Both the position numbers and the translations under genes were made by a program. The notes below the pieces were generated by a model. It worked only from the letters and a program-made list of their open reading frames with translations. It ran no database searches and was not told the DNA's origin. Positions 63,152 through 64,000 of a DNA stretch of 64,000 nucleotides are shown here, piece by piece (within the stretch, counting starts at the first letter, position 1; each line of letters opens with the position of its first letter). The DNA is from Bacteriovoracaceae bacterium (GTDB lineage: Bacteria; Bdellovibrionota; Bacteriovoracia; Bacteriovoracales; Bacteriovoracaceae). Location: NCBI GenBank assembly GCA_018649885.1, contig JABIHA010000086.1, positions 1-64,000 of the forward strand, read 5' to 3'.

Positions 63152-64000
63152 AATTACTCTACACAGTTTGCGCTCTCGCACTTTTTTTTGGGAGTAATTC
63201 CTATGGATTTGAGAAAAAAATTACCAAAGTCGCCTGGTCTGACAGTCTAGAGGTGGTATTTCTTGAAGATCACAGATTCCCAACATATGCTCTTTCAATC
63301 TATTTTGCAGACGGAGCCTTAGGAGATCACAGAGGAAGACTAGGTGAGACAGATGCCATGTTCGCCAATTTAACTGCTGGCACCAATCGTTATAATCAAA
63401 AACAAATTAGTGATGCTCTTGAATTTTATGGAACTTCATTTTCCTATAATGTCACTCATGAATATTCTTCAGTTGGTATTGCAGGTCTTGCCAAGGATTT
63501 TAGACCCAATGTGAAAATGTTATGTCATCTCTTTAAAGATGCCACATTTCCAAAAAGGGAGCTTTTAACTTACAAAAGAAAGCTTGTAAGTGCATTTGAA
63601 AGCATGGCCAGTAATCATTCAGCACTGGCCAATCGGATTTTCAGAGAGCTTTCACTCAAAAATACTCTCTACCAGGCACCTGTAAGTGGGAAAATTAAAA
63701 CCATAAAGAGATTTACCAGCAAATTTTTAGATAAAAAATTGCAGTACTTCAAAAAGAAGGTGAAAAAAAGAATTTATCTTGTTGGTCCTAACAAGCTCGA
63801 TGAACTCAAACGAGTCGTTAGTGAGGAGTGTGACTTTAATATTGCCGGTGCAAGTTTTGTCAGAAGTGTAAAAGATTCTAATGCAAAATTTGCAAAGAGT
63901 AGAAAAATTTATTTAATTCCAGTGCCTAATGCTAATCAAGCGCAGGTGAGAGTGGGCTCTTATCTTGGTCAAAGTGAGATAGAAGAGCCGGACTTAATGT
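63148..64000 (+). CDS. M16-family protein, inactive-type partner, cut at window end
   Basis: Starts at TTG 63148 (GGAGAAAG about 5 nt upstream), overlapping the preceding stop (TTGA); open to the window end, at least 284 residues. Signal peptide KLLYTVCALALFFGSNSYG. The M16 fold is recognisable (VVFLEDHRFPTYALSIYFADGALGD, first 20: VVFLEDHRFPTYALSIYFAD), but the zinc motif position reads ETDAMF, without HxxEH. So it is the non-catalytic partner of the upstream subunit. The C-terminus lies outside the window. Confidence 0.85.
   Translation, partial: MKLLYTVCALALFFGSNSYGFEKKITKVAWSDSLEVVFLEDHRFPTYALSIYFADGALGDHRGRLGETDAMFANLTAGTNRYNQKQISDALEFYGTSFSYNVTHEYSSVGIAGLAKDFRPNVKMLCHLFKDATFPKRELLTYKRKLVSAFESMASNHSALANRIFRELSLKNTLYQAPVSGKIKTIKRFTSKFLDKKLQYFKKKVKKRIYLVGPNKLDELKRVVSEECDFNIAGASFVRSVKDSNAKFAKSRKIYLIPVPNANQAQVRVGSYLGQSEIEEPDLM

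Overview
The window looks like a chromosomal piece of a predatory or predator-related member of the Bdellovibrionota, most likely the Bacteriovorax/Halobacteriovorax side. This is an inference. It rests on AT-rich DNA, a TIGR02147-type regulator beside a large secreted protein, many unrecognised secreted proteins and lipoproteins, an HNH protein of a type I recall from these genomes, a class I lysyl-tRNA synthetase, and scattered flagellar-type genes (FliG-like, FliL-like). No rRNA, prophage, transposase or CRISPR array was seen. One tRNA (Leu, UAA) is present.

Layout. 1-0.5 kb: the tail of a possible gene, a hairpin and a duplicated noncoding repeat. 0.5-10.9 kb: secreted unknowns, an MFS transporter / TrmH-like methyltransferase / CstA operon, YebC with a membrane protein. 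11-20.4 kb: DnaQ-DinG helicase, class I LysRS, a trypsin-like lipoprotein, PckA, tRNA-Leu. 20.5-24.6 kb: a large lipoprotein, then an isolated three-gene complex I module (NuoB, fused NuoCD, NuoI) with no membrane or NADH-input subunits nearby. 24.7-26.1 kb: a tandem array of five small-RNA transcription units, the most striking item here. 26-39.6 kb: Aat with a ureohydrolase, the TIGR02147 gene pair, methionine aminopeptidase with a BFD-like protein, TatC, the SpeE-SpeB polyamine operon, HldD, a short FliG-like protein, and a DksA/TraR protein behind a sigma-54 promoter and structured leader. 39.9-50.5 kb: a secreted kinase-like protein, HtpG, an asparaginase-domain protein, an HNH gene of unusual composition, a Cys-rich lipoprotein, methylmalonyl-CoA epimerase, rhomboid, FliL-like. 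50.8-56.2 kb: a secreted zinc metallopeptidase and a secreted protein with a possible clan-CD cysteine peptidase centre plus a small partner, separated by dispersed repeats. 56.3-64 kb: Ung, a methyltransferase, a peptide-binding lipoprotein, alanine dehydrogenase, a PhnP-like hydrolase, and an M16 peptidase pair cut by the window end.

The small-RNA array. Units 1-4 share a 24-nt invariant block containing ACCTCC (identical to the 16S rRNA anti-Shine-Dalgarno core) inside a GCGACTC/GAGTCGC stem, a second hairpin with compensatory changes, and an intrinsic terminator. Unit 5 has the same promoter but a different RNA. All five promoters share one exact geometry: a TGTTCC half-site; then, 20 bp from its start, a GGAACA-N3-TGTTCC palindrome (only the left half is kept in unit 1); then 8 bp, a TTGnnn -35, a 17-bp spacer and a TAnAAn -10. 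This suggests one unknown regulator controlling a family of small RNAs that could act on ribosome-binding sites.

Metabolically the window fits an amino-acid- and peptide-consuming predator (CstA, peptide-binding protein, alanine dehydrogenase, PckA, ureohydrolases) with a large secreted hydrolase repertoire. All functions are assigned by reading motifs; no database search was run.
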